Shown: positions 35,294 through 44,126, numbered from the stretch's first letter. The stretch is 64,000 nt of DNA from JACDAN01 sp963801855 (GCA_963801855.1 CAWDGK010000005.1:434001-498000); one strand, 5' to 3'. Numbers and translations are program-made. The notes: generated from the letters alone by a model not told the origin.

Positions 35294-36557
35294 GGAGCGT
35301 GTCCACGTTGGCCGGGGTCTTGATGATGTTCTGAAGCAGCGTTCCGAAGTCCTGGCCCAGCGTGCCGGGCAGGAGGTCGGAGCCGTCGAAGAGGAACGAC
35401 TCGGCCGACTTGAGCTGCTCGGCTTCCTTCGCCACGAGCTCGTTCGGATAGTCGCCTTCTGCCACGCCCTCGTTCGGCGAGGCGATCGCTCCGGTCGACA
35501 CCCAGATCTTTCCCGCTTCGGGTGAGGCCAGGAACTCGATCAGCTTCTTGTTGTCCTCGTTGTTCACGAACGCGGCTGCAACGTCGCCACCGCCGACGAG
35601 CGGGCTTCCGTGCTCCTCGCTGATCGTCGGCCACGGGAAGAAGTCGATGTCCGTGCCGACCTTCAGGTCCGGGTTGACGTCGCCGAGGGCGATGCCGCCG
35701 ACGAAGCCGCCTTCCATGTACATCTCGGCCACCGGGTTCTTGCTGAACACCCGGCCGATGCCGTCGACGAACGAGATGCCGAGCGCGGTGTCGATGCCGC
35801 CGGCGACGTACTTGTCGTTGATGATCTTCACCATCTCGAGGAGAGCGTCCTTGACCGTCTGGTCGTTGAACGGAAGGTCACCGTTGAAGAGCTTCGTGTA
35901 GTTGTCGGGCCCTGCGGTGCGGGCGTAGATGTTCTCGAACCAGTCGGTGAGGGTCCACGAGTTGTCGCGGCCCTGGGCGCCGACCGCCCACGGCGTCTTG
36001 CCCTTGCTGGTGTACTGCTGGGTGATGAGGAGAAGCTTTGCCCAGGTGTCGGGAACCTGGAAGCTGTTCTCCTCGAACGACGTCGGCTTGTACCAGATCG
36101 TCGACTTGGAGTTCGCCTTCGCGACGACGCCGTAGAGCTTGTCGTCGACCGTCGCCAGGCTGGTCCAGGTGTCGCTGTAGTTCTCGTTGATCGTGTCGGG
36201 GTCGAGACCCATGTCCTCGAGCGGGATCAGGGACTCGTCCCGTGCCAGCTCGGCGACGACGCCCGGCCGTGGGATGACCGCCACGTCGGGCGGATTGTCG
36301 GCCGCAAGCCGTGTTCGGATCACGGGGAGGAAGTCACGGGCCGACTCGTACTTCGTCTCGATGCCCGTGTCCGCCGTGAACTTGTCGAGGACCTTCTGGA
36401 AGGCCTCCTGCTCGCTGCCGCCCCACAGCGAGAGGATCGTGATGCTTCCGTCTCCCGCTGCGGTTCCACCGCCGCCATCGTCGTCCCCGCCACAAGCGCC
36501 AAGTCCGAGCGCCATCGCGGCCAGGACGGCGGCTGGAACAAACCACCGTCGTTTCAT
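35250..36557 (-). CDS. Carbohydrate ABC transporter substrate-binding lipoprotein
   Basis: A 435-residue extracellular sugar-binding lipoprotein of SBP family 1. The signal peptide ends in lipobox LGACGG (Cys at residue 22), followed by an acidic Gly-rich spacer. The family features ITILSLWGGSEQEAFQKVLD, RDFLPVIRTRLAADNPPDVA, GGDVAAAFVNNEDNKKLIEF and LASPEAGKIW are present. It starts at ATG 36557, overlapping the ATPase stop by ATGA. It delivers ligand to the two permeases; the downstream GH38 enzyme suggests a mannosylated oligosaccharide. The gene order ATPase, binding protein, permeases, glycosidase is unusual in placing the ATPase first. Confidence 0.92.
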   Translation of the reverse strand: MKRRWFVPAAVLAAMALGLGACGGDDDGGGGTAAGDGSITILSLWGGSEQEAFQKVLDKFTADTGIETKYESARDFLPVIRTRLAADNPPDVAVIPRPGVVAELARDESLIPLEDMGLDPDTINENYSDTWTSLATVDDKLYGVVAKANSKSTIWYKPTSFEENSFQVPDTWAKLLLITQQYTSKGKTPWAVGAQGRDNSWTLTDWFENIYARTAGPDNYTKLFNGDLPFNDQTVKDALLEMVKIINDKYVAGGIDTALGISFVDGIGRVFSKNPVAEMYMEGGFVGGIALGDVNPDLKVGTDIDFFPWPTISEEHGSPLVGGGDVAAAFVNNEDNKKLIEFLASPEAGKIWVSTGAIASPNEGVAEGDYPNELVAKEAEQLKSAESFLFDGSDLLPGTLGQDFGTLLQNIIKTPANVDTLLDDYQSQAEGEFAK

Positions 36558-37786
36558 TCGGTGACTCCTTTCGTCGTACCGTTGTTGTCGTAGATGGCCA
36601 AGCCGGTTTCCGGATCGAAGAAATGGAGTGCTCGCGTGTCGACGGCGACCTCGGCGTCCTGGTCCGCTCTGACCTGCGAATCGGCACTGAAGCGGCCTAC
36701 GACGACCGCCCGATGCTCGTCGCCGCCGCCGAGATCCTCGGCGGTCGCGCCGGCATCCTCGGCCAACTCCTTGACCTCCTGGGTCCTCGCCGGCCGGGCG
36801 TCGATCGCCAGGTGCACCATCAGCTCGGAACCCAGGGCCTCCCGCAGCTCTACATGCCCATTGAGCCGACGGTCCGGAGGGCTGTCCCGCTCGATCGCTG
36901 CGTCCTCGAGATGCTCCGGACGGATTCCGACGACGACCTTCTTGCCCTCGAAGGAACGAAGGGCGGGCCGGTCGGAGAGATTGTCGTCGTCGAGCTTCAG
37001 CCGCGCCGAGCCGAGAACCGCGGCGAGGCCGCCGTTCTCACGCTCCAGCGTCGCCTCCACGAGATTCATCGCCGGCGAGCCGATGAAGCCGCCGACGAAG
37101 AGGTTGAGCGGGCGGTCGTAGAGCTCCTGGGGCGGAGCGACCTGCTGGAGCTCCCCTTTCCGCATGACCGCGACCCGGTCGCCCATGGTCATGGCCTCGA
37201 CCTGGTCGTGCGTGACGTAGATCGTGGTCACGCCGAGCGTGCGCTGGAGCTTGCTGATCTCGGCGCGCATCTGGACACGGAGCTTGGCGTCGAGGTTCGA
37301 GAGCGGCTCGTCCATCAGGAACGCCGCAGGCTGACGGACGATCGCACGGCCCATCGCGACCCGCTGCCGCTGGCCCCCCGAGAGAGCGCGCGGCTTGCGG
37401 TCGAGCAGCGCCTCGAGATCGAGGATTCGCGCGGCTTCACGCACGCGCTTGTCGATTTCCGCCTTGTTCTCCTTGCGGAGCCGCAGGCTGAAGGCGATGT
37501 TGTCGAAGACCGTCAGGTGCGGGTAGAGCGCGTAGCTCTGGAACACCATTGCGATGTCCCTGTCGCGGGAGGCAATTTGATTGACGACCCGGTCGCCGAT
37601 GCGAATCTCGCCCTCCGAAATGTCCTCCAGGCCGGCGACCATCCGCAGTGCCGTCGTCTTGCCGCATCCCGACGGGCCGACGAGCACCATGAACTCTCCG
37701 TCCTTTGCCCCCAGGCTCAGATCGGATACCGCCCGGGTCCCGTCGGCAAAAACCTTCGCTACGTCTGAGAAAGTGACTTCGGCCAC
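36554..37786 (-). CDS. Carbohydrate ABC transporter ATPase (MsmK/UgpC family)
   Basis: A 410-residue ATPase of the MsmK/UgpC/MalK group, here dedicated to the adjacent importer although homologues often serve several transporters. Walker A is GPSGCGKTT, Q-loop MVFQSYALYPHL, signature LSGGQRQRVAMG, Walker B FLMDEPLSNLD, H-loop YVTHDQVEAMTM. The C-terminal TOBE domains (residues about 240-400; GFIGSPAMNLVEA, VVVGIRPEHLEDA, LGSELMVHLAIDA) mark the MalK type. The C-terminal part is longer than usual by a Glu/Ala/Asp-rich loop (VKELAEDAGATAEDLGGGDE). GTG 37786 opens the operon. The short gap to the upstream NCS1 stop (18 bp) leaves room for only a minimal promoter. Confidence 0.93.
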   Translation of the reverse strand: MAEVTFSDVAKVFADGTRAVSDLSLGAKDGEFMVLVGPSGCGKTTALRMVAGLEDISEGEIRIGDRVVNQIASRDRDIAMVFQSYALYPHLTVFDNIAFSLRLRKENKAEIDKRVREAARILDLEALLDRKPRALSGGQRQRVAMGRAIVRQPAAFLMDEPLSNLDAKLRVQMRAEISKLQRTLGVTTIYVTHDQVEAMTMGDRVAVMRKGELQQVAPPQELYDRPLNLFVGGFIGSPAMNLVEATLERENGGLAAVLGSARLKLDDDNLSDRPALRSFEGKKVVVGIRPEHLEDAAIERDSPPDRRLNGHVELREALGSELMVHLAIDARPARTQEVKELAEDAGATAEDLGGGDEHRAVVVGRFSADSQVRADQDAEVAVDTRALHFFDPETGLAIYDNNGTTKGVTE

Positions 37787-37804
37787 GGGTCTAGAGGCCG
37801 ATCC

Positions 37805-39153
37805 TTACCATTTTGAAGCAGTCTGAGGCAACCGGGACCCGAGGGATCCGAACGCCAGGGCGAGCACGAACGACGCCGCGAAGCTGGGCAGAGACGCACC
37901 GATACCAAGGCTTTGCTGGCGGGTCTCCTCGACGATGTCGACCCACCACGAGGGCCCGAGCGGCGGCTCGTGGAGCCAGTGGTAGATCGCGAACCCGACG
38001 AGCCAGGCGAGCAGCAGCTCGGGTCTCCAGGCGGGCGCGTCGAAGATCTGGGCGCGCGTGTAGCGGGCTCCCGAGCGAAGCCAGTCGGCGAGCAGGACGC
38101 CGAAGAGCGGGACGAAGCAGGAGCCGAGCAGCAGCAGGAACGACTCGTAGTTCCTGAGCTCGATCACGAGCGCTCCAACCGTGGCGAGCATCGCGACGCC
38201 GGCGATCAGCACCCGCTGCTCGACGTGCGAGACGACGTTCTGGAGCGAGACGGCTGCCGAGTACACGTTGGCGAACGCCTCGTCCGTCTCGTCGAGCGTG
38301 ACGGCGAGGAGCGCGAGGGCGGCGGCGAGCCCGGCGGCGGCGACCGCCGGCGGGATCTCGGTGGGGTCGCTCACTCCCCGGCTGAGGACGATGAAGACGC
38401 CGAGCGCGAGCATCCAGGTCGCGCCGATGAAGTAGCCGCCGCCCGGCTCCCCAGAACGCTCCCCGCCGGTCGCGTGAGAAGCGGGTGTAGTCCGCGACGA
38501 GCGGGCACCCAGGAGACGGTGATCGCGATGACGAGGTCGGTGCCGAGCCAGAACGACGAGCCTCCCTCGGCCGGCGCGTTCCAGAACGCGGTGAGGTCGG
38601 CCTCGGAGAGCGCCCACCAGGTGAGGTAGAGGAGAGAGGCGAGGACGATCCAGACCCCGAACCGGCGCAGGATCCGGCGCACGAACCCCACGGGCCCGAG
38701 CAGTGCGAAGACCCCTGCGAGAATCCCGAAGAAGATCGTCCAGAAAGGCTTCGCCTCGAAGCCGAGGAGCTCGTCGGAGAGAGCGCTCGCGGCTGCGGCG
38801 ATGATGATGAGCTCGAAGGTGGCCCAGCCGAGGCACTGGACGGCGTTCAACGTGGTCGGGATGTAGGAGCCGCGGCGGCCGAGCGGCGCTCGCAGGAGAA
38901 CCATCGACGGGACTCGGGCGTCGGCGCCGATCAGGCCGGCGGCACCGACCATCGCGTTCCCGATCAGCCCGCCGACGAGAATCGCGAGCAGCGCGTCCCG
39001 AAGCGAGAGCGCCGGGACGAGCAGCGCGCCGATGACGAGGACGAGCAACGAGACGCCGAGGTTTCCCCAGAGAACGGTCTGGTCGAGGAAACCGAGAGTC
39101 CGGAGCCGCTCGGGGACGGGCTCGATTCCCCAGGCAGGCGTCCGGTCGTCCAC
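37805..39153 (-). CDS. NCS1-family purine/cytosine-type permease (CodB-like), frameshifted
   Basis: Twelve-helix cation symporter of about 449 residues. It opens WGIEPVPERLRTLGFLDQTV and LWGNLGVSLLVLVIGALLVP, followed by the NCS1 helix-1/2 patterns and ARVPSMVLLRAPLGRRGSYI. The reading frame is disturbed around 38510 and 38450. Reassembled, the segment reads VPLVADYTRFSR, then GGYFIGATWMLALGVFIVLS, the NCS1 helix 6-8 region. The remainder to TAA 37805 is intact. Substrates of this family are purines, pyrimidines, hydantoins, allantoin or thiamine precursors. GTG 39153 lies 10 bp after the PadR-TsaA gene, so they form an operon and the regulator may control this transporter. Confidence 0.82.
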
Positions 39154-39163
39154 TGCGGCGACA

Positions 39164-40204
39164 CTACCGACCCCGGTCGCTGCGGAGCGCGAAGCGCGCG
39201 TCCGACGTGCGCGAGAAGACTCGCTTGGCTCGGCCCTCGAACCAACCGGCCTGAACGTGTCCGGCTGGAGTGTCGAACAACGGGACGAAGGGCTTCAGGT
39301 CGAGCACGGGCGAACCGTCGAGGAGATCCAGGCCGCCGACGACGACCGCTGCGGGGTCGACCGAGACGATCCGAGCCAGCGAGAGGCCGATCGGGTTCGG
39401 CCTGTGCGGGGATCGCGTGGCGAAGGTGCCGTGGCGCACGTCGTCGAGGAACGCCGGCACCGTCGCCTCCCAGCCGATGCTCTCGTGGAGGTGCGCGAGC
39501 ACCCACACATGCGTGAATCCGTCGAGGTCGGCGAGGCAGCCGGCGTGCTCTCGCGCCACCTCGATCCTCGACGGGCCTCGCTCATCCGCCATCGCCTGGA
39601 GCGGCATGCCGTCGATCTCCGAGTGCGGTGACACGACATATCCGATCGCCTTGAGGACGATCGGCTCGGCCGTCCGACTGTCGAGCAACCCCTCGACGAA
39701 CGAAAGCGCCCCACGGCACGCCGTCAAGCGCCAGAGAGCGAGCGTCCGGTCGAAGTCCGAGGACGTATCGAGCCGGTCGCCGAGCGCTCGCTCGATCTCG
39801 GCGAGCACGGCGACCTGGCGAACGAGCAGTGCGGCAGGATCGAGCCGGGCGCGCTCGTGGAAGAGGAGCTTCAGCATCAGCTCCGACCGCAGGTCACGAA
39901 CGTGGTTGACGGCGCCGCCTCTCCAGCGGCGATAGGCGTCCCGCCCCTTGCGCGTCGGCCCCAGAGTCGTGCGCTCGGGCCCGGACTCGCTGGAAATCGT
40001 CCCGCGGACCTCGACGAGCCCGGCTTCGCGGAGCTGCCGGAGGGCGCGATACGCAAGCGGCCGGGTGGTCGAGTAGACGTGCCCGATCGGCCCGGACGGC
40101 TTCAGCTCCTCGGCGACCGCCCAGCCGTGAGCCGGCCGCTCGCAGAGCACCCCCAACGCGGCCCACTCGGTGAGCGACGGCCCTCTCGGTCGCGGACGGC
40201 TCAT
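39164..40204 (-). CDS. PadR-like winged-helix / TsaA (TrmO-type) fusion protein
   Basis: A two-domain protein of 346 residues. Residues about 8-95 form a PadR/ArsR-like winged helix (LTEWAALGVLCERPAHGWAV, RPLAYRALRQLREAGLVEVR, RTTLGPTRKGRDAYRRW). A helical PadR-type dimerisation segment follows (residues about 105-170). Residues about 180-325 are a TsaA/TrmO domain with its hallmark FATRSPHRPNPIGLSLARIV and GSPVLDLKPFVPLFD. TrmO methylates t6A37 of tRNA-Thr with SAM; fused to a DNA-binding domain it may act as a SAM- or ligand-sensing repressor. ATG 40204 is chosen for the AGGA 8 nt upstream (GTG 40210 is the alternative). It is divergent from a ferritin-like gene and modABC across a 56-bp region holding a dyad, which suggests it controls both directions. 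Confidence 0.87.
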   Translation of the reverse strand: MSRPRPRGPSLTEWAALGVLCERPAHGWAVAEELKPSGPIGHVYSTTRPLAYRALRQLREAGLVEVRGTISSESGPERTTLGPTRKGRDAYRRWRGGAVNHVRDLRSELMLKLLFHERARLDPAALLVRQVAVLAEIERALGDRLDTSSDFDRTLALWRLTACRGALSFVEGLLDSRTAEPIVLKAIGYVVSPHSEIDGMPLQAMADERGPSRIEVAREHAGCLADLDGFTHVWVLAHLHESIGWEATVPAFLDDVRHGTFATRSPHRPNPIGLSLARIVSVDPAAVVVGGLDLLDGSPVLDLKPFVPLFDTPAGHVQAGWFEGRAKRVFSRTSDARFALRSDRGR

Positions 40205-40220
40205 GTCCACAATCCTACGT

Positions 40221-40241
40221 GGTAGTCAATGAATATCTACC
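40221..40241. promoter_or_regulatory. Dyad GGTAG-N11-CTACC, candidate operator between divergent genes
   Basis: GGTAG (40221-40225) and CTACC (40237-40241) form an inverted repeat around an A/T-rich 11-bp centre, in the only A/T-rich spot of the intergenic region. Just left of it CTAC (40215) pairs with the GTAG at 40222. It sits 7 bp before the -10-like TACGGT of the ferritin-like gene, where a repressor would block transcription. Confidence 0.45.
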
Positions 40242-40247
40242 GTGTGT

Positions 40248-40253
40248 TACGGT
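40248..40253 (+). promoter_or_regulatory. -10-like TACGGT, leaderless start of the ferritin-like gene
   Basis: TACGGT ends 7 nt before ATG 40261, and no ribosome site is present. The identical hexamer and spacing precede 5157 and 63945. Confidence 0.45.
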
Positions 40254-40260
40254 CGCCGGG

Positions 40261-40830
40261 ATGAACCGGAGGCGATTTCTTCTGAGCTCGGCCGGCGCGT
40301 CCACGGCAGTTCTGGGCGGGCCGTGGGTCGGCGCGGCCGGCGCCGCGACCGAGGACGACATCGCCTTCGCGAGCTTCGGAGTGTCCGGCGAGCTCCTGCT
40401 CGAGGACTTCTACGCGAAGGCGCTCGCCGGGAAGCAGTTTGGCGGGCCGGACGCCGGCGTTCTGCGCCATGGACGCTTGGCCGCCGCGAAGCACGCCAGG
40501 GCGCTGAGCCGCCTCCTCGTCAGCTTCGGCGATGCTCCTCCTCAAAAGCAAGACTTCGAGTTCGCCTGGCCGCGGCGCACGTTCTCGAGCGAGCGGGCGA
40601 CGGTCAACACCGGGCTGACCGTCCTGCGCGCGCTGCTCGGCGCCTACCAGACCGCGGCCGCGGCGTCGTCGGTCGTCGACCTCCGGGTCCTGTATGTGAG
40701 CCTCGCTGCGAGCACGGGTCAGCAGATCGGCTCCCTGTCCGCGCTCTCCGCACCGGTAGGCGCAAAGTCGTTCCCCGCCGCCACCGACGTCGAGACGGCC
40801 AGCGCCGCGATCGAAGCCTATCTTGGCTAG
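40261..40830 (+). CDS. Tat-exported ferritin-like domain protein
   Basis: A 189-residue protein with a twin-arginine signal (MNRRRFLLSSAGASTAVLGG, cleavage near AGAA). The mature domain looks like a four-helix ferritin-like fold of the type seen in exported actinobacterial ferritin_2/DUF4439 proteins: GVSGELLLEDFYAKALAG, LRHGRLAAAKHARALSRLLV, VLRALLGAYQTAAAASSVVD. Possible metal ligands are E in LLLEDFY and H in RLAAAKHAR, but a full di-iron set is not evident. It is translated 10 bp ahead of modA, so it is part of the mod operon. A role in metal or oxyanion handling at the cell surface is inferred from that. Confidence 0.75.
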   Translation: MNRRRFLLSSAGASTAVLGGPWVGAAGAATEDDIAFASFGVSGELLLEDFYAKALAGKQFGGPDAGVLRHGRLAAAKHARALSRLLVSFGDAPPQKQDFEFAWPRRTFSSERATVNTGLTVLRALLGAYQTAAAASSVVDLRVLYVSLAASTGQQIGSLSALSAPVGAKSFPAATDVETASAAIEAYLG

Positions 40831-40840
40831 GGAGCCCCGA

Positions 40841-41593
40841 ATGCGTGCGCACTACGCTGCGCTGACGGCGGCCCTCCTCGCCGGGACACTCGTTGTCTCC
40901 GGCGCGGCTGCCCGGCCTCAGCAGTCGGGCCCGCTGACGATCTATGCCGCGGCCTCGCTGACCGAGGTCTTCAGCGCCTTCGACCGGGGGCAGCGATACA
41001 ACTTCTCCGGGTCGAACGCACTCGAGACCCAGATCAGAAACGGAGCGCCTGCCGACATCTTCGCCTCCGCGGCGCCGCTCAACACGCAGCGCCTCTACCA
41101 GTCGCGCACGGTCGAGAAGCCTGTGACGTTCACGTCCAACCGGCTCGTCCTGATCGTGCCGAGGTCGAACCCGGCGGGCATCCGGTCGGTCTATGACCTC
41201 AGGCGCAAGCCGGCGAAGCTCGTCATCGCCGGCCCGGCGGTGCCGGTCGGCGGCTACACGAGGACTGTGCTCCGGAGGATGGGGTTGACCTCGGTGCTCT
41301 CGAAGGTCGTGAGCCAGGAGTCGGACGTGAAGGCGGTCACTGGGAAGGTGGCGCTCGGGCAGGCGGACGCAGGCTTCGTCTACGCGACTGACGCGCGGCC
41401 TGTCGCCTCCCGTGTGACCGTCATCCGGATCCCGGCATGGGCGCAGCCGCGGATCCGCTACGAGATCGCGGTCGTATCTAGGTCGTCCAACAAGACCGCC
41501 GCCCGGGCGTGGATCCGACGGATCCTCTCGCCGAGGGGACAGCGGGTGTTGAAGGACTTCGGCTTCCTCCCGATCCCAAAGTCATCGCCGTAG
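40841..41593 (+). CDS. modA: Molybdate ABC transporter substrate-binding protein
   Basis: A 250-residue periplasmic-type binding protein for molybdate or tungstate. A Sec signal (AALTAALLAGTLVVSGAAA, no lipobox) precedes the ModA hallmark LTIYAAASLTEVFSAF, FSGSNALETQIRNGAPADIF, ASAAPLNTQRL, FTSNRLVLIVPRSNPAGI and the late QADAGFVYATDA. The usual ligand residues (Ser in AAASL and SGSN, Tyr in VYATD) are in place. ATG 40841 has GGGAG 7 nt upstream, overlapping the stop of the ferritin-like gene. First gene of the modABC transporter proper. Confidence 0.92.
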   Translation: MRAHYAALTAALLAGTLVVSGAAARPQQSGPLTIYAAASLTEVFSAFDRGQRYNFSGSNALETQIRNGAPADIFASAAPLNTQRLYQSRTVEKPVTFTSNRLVLIVPRSNPAGIRSVYDLRRKPAKLVIAGPAVPVGGYTRTVLRRMGLTSVLSKVVSQESDVKAVTGKVALGQADAGFVYATDARPVASRVTVIRIPAWAQPRIRYEIAVVSRSSNKTAARAWIRRILSPRGQRVLKDFGFLPIPKSSP

Positions 41594-41607
41594 GCTGGCT
41601 CTTCCGT

Positions 41608-42417
41608 TTGGCTCTCGTCGTGACGACGGGAGTCGCGCTGCTCTTCTTGCTGCTCCCGATCGTCGCGGTCTTCTTCGAGATCCCGCTGGGCGAGCTCTGG
41701 GGGGCGCTCGGCAGCGGCGCCGCGCTCGATGCGATCCGTGTCACCGTAGAGACGAACGCGATCGCGATGGTGTTCATCCTCGGGTTCGGGACTCCAGCGG
41801 CGTACTGGATCTCGAGCCGCCGAGGCGTGTGGCGCGACGTCGTCGTAACGCTCGTCGAGCTGCCGCTCGTGCTGCCTCCTGCGGTCGCCGGGATCGGCCT
41901 GCTCGTGGCCTTCGGCCGGCAAGGCCTGCTCGGGGGCTCGGTCGAGGCGCTCGGTGTCGACATCGCCTTCACCAAGGTCGCCGTGATCCTGGCGGTGACT
42001 TTCGTTGCCAGCCCCTTCTTCCTCAGGACCGCCGTTGCCGCGTTCGAGGCCGTCGATCCGACGTTGCCCGCGGCCGCTCAGACCCTCGGTGCCGGGCGTG
42101 CCCGGGTCTTCTTCCGGGTCATGCTCCCGCTGGCCAAGGGTGGTCTCGGCGCGGGCGCCGCGCTCGCGTTTGCGCGAGGTCTCGGCGAGTTCGGCGCAAC
42201 GATCATGTTCGCGGGCTCGCTGCAGGGAGTTACCCAGACGCTGTCGCTCGCGATCTACGAGCAGTTCGACCTCGATTTCGACGTTGCGCTCGCGATCAGC
42301 GCGCTGCTGATCGTCATCAGTGCGCTCGTCCTCCTTTCCGTCAAGCTCATGACCCGATGGCCCTCGAGCTCAGGTTCACTCACCCCCTTCGCAGCTTCGT
42401 CGCGTCAGCCGAGCTGA
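41608..42417 (+). CDS. modB: Molybdate ABC transporter permease
   Basis: A 269-residue membrane permease of the ModB/CysT type. The helices are LVVTTGVALLFLLLPIVAVF, IRVTVETNAIAMVFILGFGT, LVELPLVLPPAVAGIGLLVA and VILAVTFVASPFFLRTAVAA. The EAA-like loop is VDPTLPAAAQTLGAGRARVF, and ARGLGEFGATIMFAG is the ModB consensus. The TTG at 41608 is the best start: it lies 14 nt past the modA stop and just before helix 1. Longer in-frame starts would overlap modA by about 50 bp or more. The C-terminal 20 residues overlap the modC start by 61 bp. Confidence 0.88.
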   Translation: MALVVTTGVALLFLLLPIVAVFFEIPLGELWGALGSGAALDAIRVTVETNAIAMVFILGFGTPAAYWISSRRGVWRDVVVTLVELPLVLPPAVAGIGLLVAFGRQGLLGGSVEALGVDIAFTKVAVILAVTFVASPFFLRTAVAAFEAVDPTLPAAAQTLGAGRARVFFRVMLPLAKGGLGAGAALAFARGLGEFGATIMFAGSLQGVTQTLSLAIYEQFDLDFDVALAISALLIVISALVLLSVKLMTRWPSSSGSLTPFAASSRQPS

Positions 42418-43413
42418 GCGTCCCCGCCGGCGAGACGCTCGCCCTGGTGGGGCCTTCCGGTGCGGAAAGACAACAACACTCCGCGTCGTCGCCGGGCTGC
42501 TCCGGCCGGAACGGGGAAGGGTCAGCGTCGATGGGGCGGTGCTGCTCGACACGGAGCGGGGCAAAGACCTGGCGCCGGAGCACCGGCGAGTCGGCTACCT
42601 CTTTCAGGAGTACGCGCTCTTTCCGCATCTCGACGTCCTGGGGAACGTTCGCTTCGGCGCCCGAGACCGCTCGACGAGTCGACGAGCTCCTCGAGCGCTT
42701 CCGGATCGGCCACCTCGCGCGCGCCCGCGTCGGCGAGCTCTCCGGGGGCGAGACCAGCGCGTGGCCCTCGCTCGCGCCTTGGCGCGCGACCCGCCGTGCT
42801 GTTGCTCGACGAGCCACTCTCGGCTCTGGACGCGCACACGAGGGCGGGCGTGCGGGCGGAGCTTCGTGAGCTGCTCCATTCGCTTGCGCTTCCGACGCTG
42901 CTCGTGACTCACGACTTCGAGGACGCCGCGACCCTCGCCGACCGCGTGGGTGTCATCCGCGACGGGCGCGTCCTCCAGCTCGGGAGTCCGACCGAGCTCG
43001 TCTCGTCGCCCGAGGATCAGTTCGTTGCGACCTTCACGGGCGCGATGCTCCTTCCTGGTCGTGCGGTCGCAGGGCGCGACGGCCTCACCGAGGTCTCGTT
43101 GGACAGTGGGTTCACCGTCTGGAGCACAGACTCTGAGGACGGCCCGGTGAACCTCGCTCTCTACCCGTGGGACGTCGCACTCGGCCCCGTGGTCGACGAC
43201 GACTCCCGCCTGAACCATCTCACCGCGACGGTGACGTCGGTCGCCCCGATGGGGAACCGCGCGCGTGTCCAGGTGGGGCCGTTGGTGGCGGAGATCACGT
43301 CCGCGTCTGCGGAGCGGCTCGAGCTCCGTCCCGGAGCCACCGTCACCGCCTCCTTCAAGGCAACGGCAACCCGACTCTTCCCCGTGGCCGCCGGCGGGCC
43401 CCCTCAGGCCTGA
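42357..43413 (+). pseudogene. modC: Molybdate ABC transporter ATPase, multiply frameshifted
   Basis: About 351 residues after repair. It starts MALELRFTHPLRSF at ATG 42357 and has LALVGPSGA then KTTTLRVVAGLLRPERGRVS (Walker A, broken by a 1-base deletion near 42468). It continues VGYLFQEYALFPHLDVLGNV, VDELLERFRIGHLARARVGE, signature LSGGE then QRVALARALARDP, Walker B AVLLLDEPLSALD, and H-loop LLVTHDFEDAATLADRV. The C-terminal TOBE domain (VAPMGNRARVQVGPLVAEIT) is intact. Frames change near 42468 (-1), 42665 (+1), 42735 (+2) and 42795 (-1), so indels of both signs occur. With the rest of the operon intact, I favour sequence error over loss of function. Confidence 0.85.
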
Positions 43414-44036
43414 GCGCTGCGGTGGCCCTCTGGGGTCAGACCCCTTGAGTCGTCCCGACTCAACCGTCGATCTAGGGCCGACGCCCCCGGCGACCCCGTC
43501 CGAACGAGACTCCGAACGGCGGCGCCGCGCGCTCGAGGGGTTGATCCATTCTCGCCGAGCACGCTCGCGACGTCGAGAAACGACCGTGGCTCCTCGCGAC
43601 CGAGCATGGCCCGCAGGCTGCCCCAGGACCAGTGCTCCGGATCCCGGACGAGGCCGGCGCGCACGGGGTTCATCGCGATGTAGCGGGGAGCTCGGCCGAA
43701 TGACCTTCAGACTCGACATGCACCGAGTAGAACCGTCCCTCGAAGAGGTGGCCTCGTTCGTGCCGCGACCAGTTCGCCCACTGGGCATACCGGCCGTTGA
43801 GGTATTGCATCCCAGCCGAAATGTCCGCTTGGGGCGTGACCACCATGAGGTGATAGTGCGTCGAGAGCAGGCAGTACGCGTGACAGGACCAGCCGTGCCG
43901 CACGACTGTCGTCTCGAGGAACCCGAGGAACTGCTCGCGCTCGTTGTCGTCGCGGAATCTCGACCCGGCCGAAGTTCGAGCCGGTCGTGATGTGGTAGCG
44001 GATGCCGGCGGCTTGTAGACGCAGCGGACGAGGCAC
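43404..44036 (-). pseudogene. REP-associated tyrosine transposase (Y1_Tnp/HUH), frameshifted
   Basis: IS200/IS605-like HUH endonuclease of the RAYT type, about 205 residues. It starts MPRPLRLQAAGIRYHIT at ATG 44036 and continues after a shift near 43990 with FRDDNEREQFLGFLETTVVR. CLLSTHYHLMVVTP holds the catalytic H-x-H, and MQYLNGRYAQWANWSRHERG the candidate nucleophilic Tyr. FEGRFYSVHVESEGH follows, then after a second shift near 43690 AMNPVRAGLVRDPEHWSWGS. The frame as read runs past the flanking palindrome to 43404, so its true 3' end is unsure. RAYTs are usually single-copy domesticated genes acting on REP sequences. Confidence 0.8.
43431..43444. repeat. REP-like palindrome, left copy
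   Basis: TGGGGTCAGACCCC; the core GGGGTC-A-GACCCC is a perfect dyad. It is identical to the copy at 44113-44126, beyond the other end of the transposase gene, and begins 17 nt past the modC stop. Confidence 0.75.
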
Positions 44037-44112
44037 AAGGCCAGGGTAGGAGGCTCACGACACCCGAATCGGCTCCGTTGCACTGTTGTCACGAAGCTTG
44101 TCGCGATTCGCT

Positions 44113-44126
44113 TGGGGTCAGACCCC
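44113..44126. repeat. REP-like palindrome, right copy
   Basis: Second exact copy of TGGGGTCAGACCCC. It lies 76 nt upstream of the transposase start and 4 nt from the stop of the LLM oxidoreductase gene. Confidence 0.75.

Larger units (their letters stand above)
43431..44126 (-). mobile_element. RAYT-type element bounded by identical 14-bp palindromes
   Basis: A 696-bp unit beginning and ending with TGGGGTCAGACCCC (43431-43444 and 44113-44126) and containing a Y1/HUH transposase gene on the minus strand. The bordering palindromes resemble the REP-like sequences mobilised by REP-associated tyrosine transposases. It is inserted between modC and an LLM oxidoreductase gene. No target duplication can be judged. 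Confidence 0.6.
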
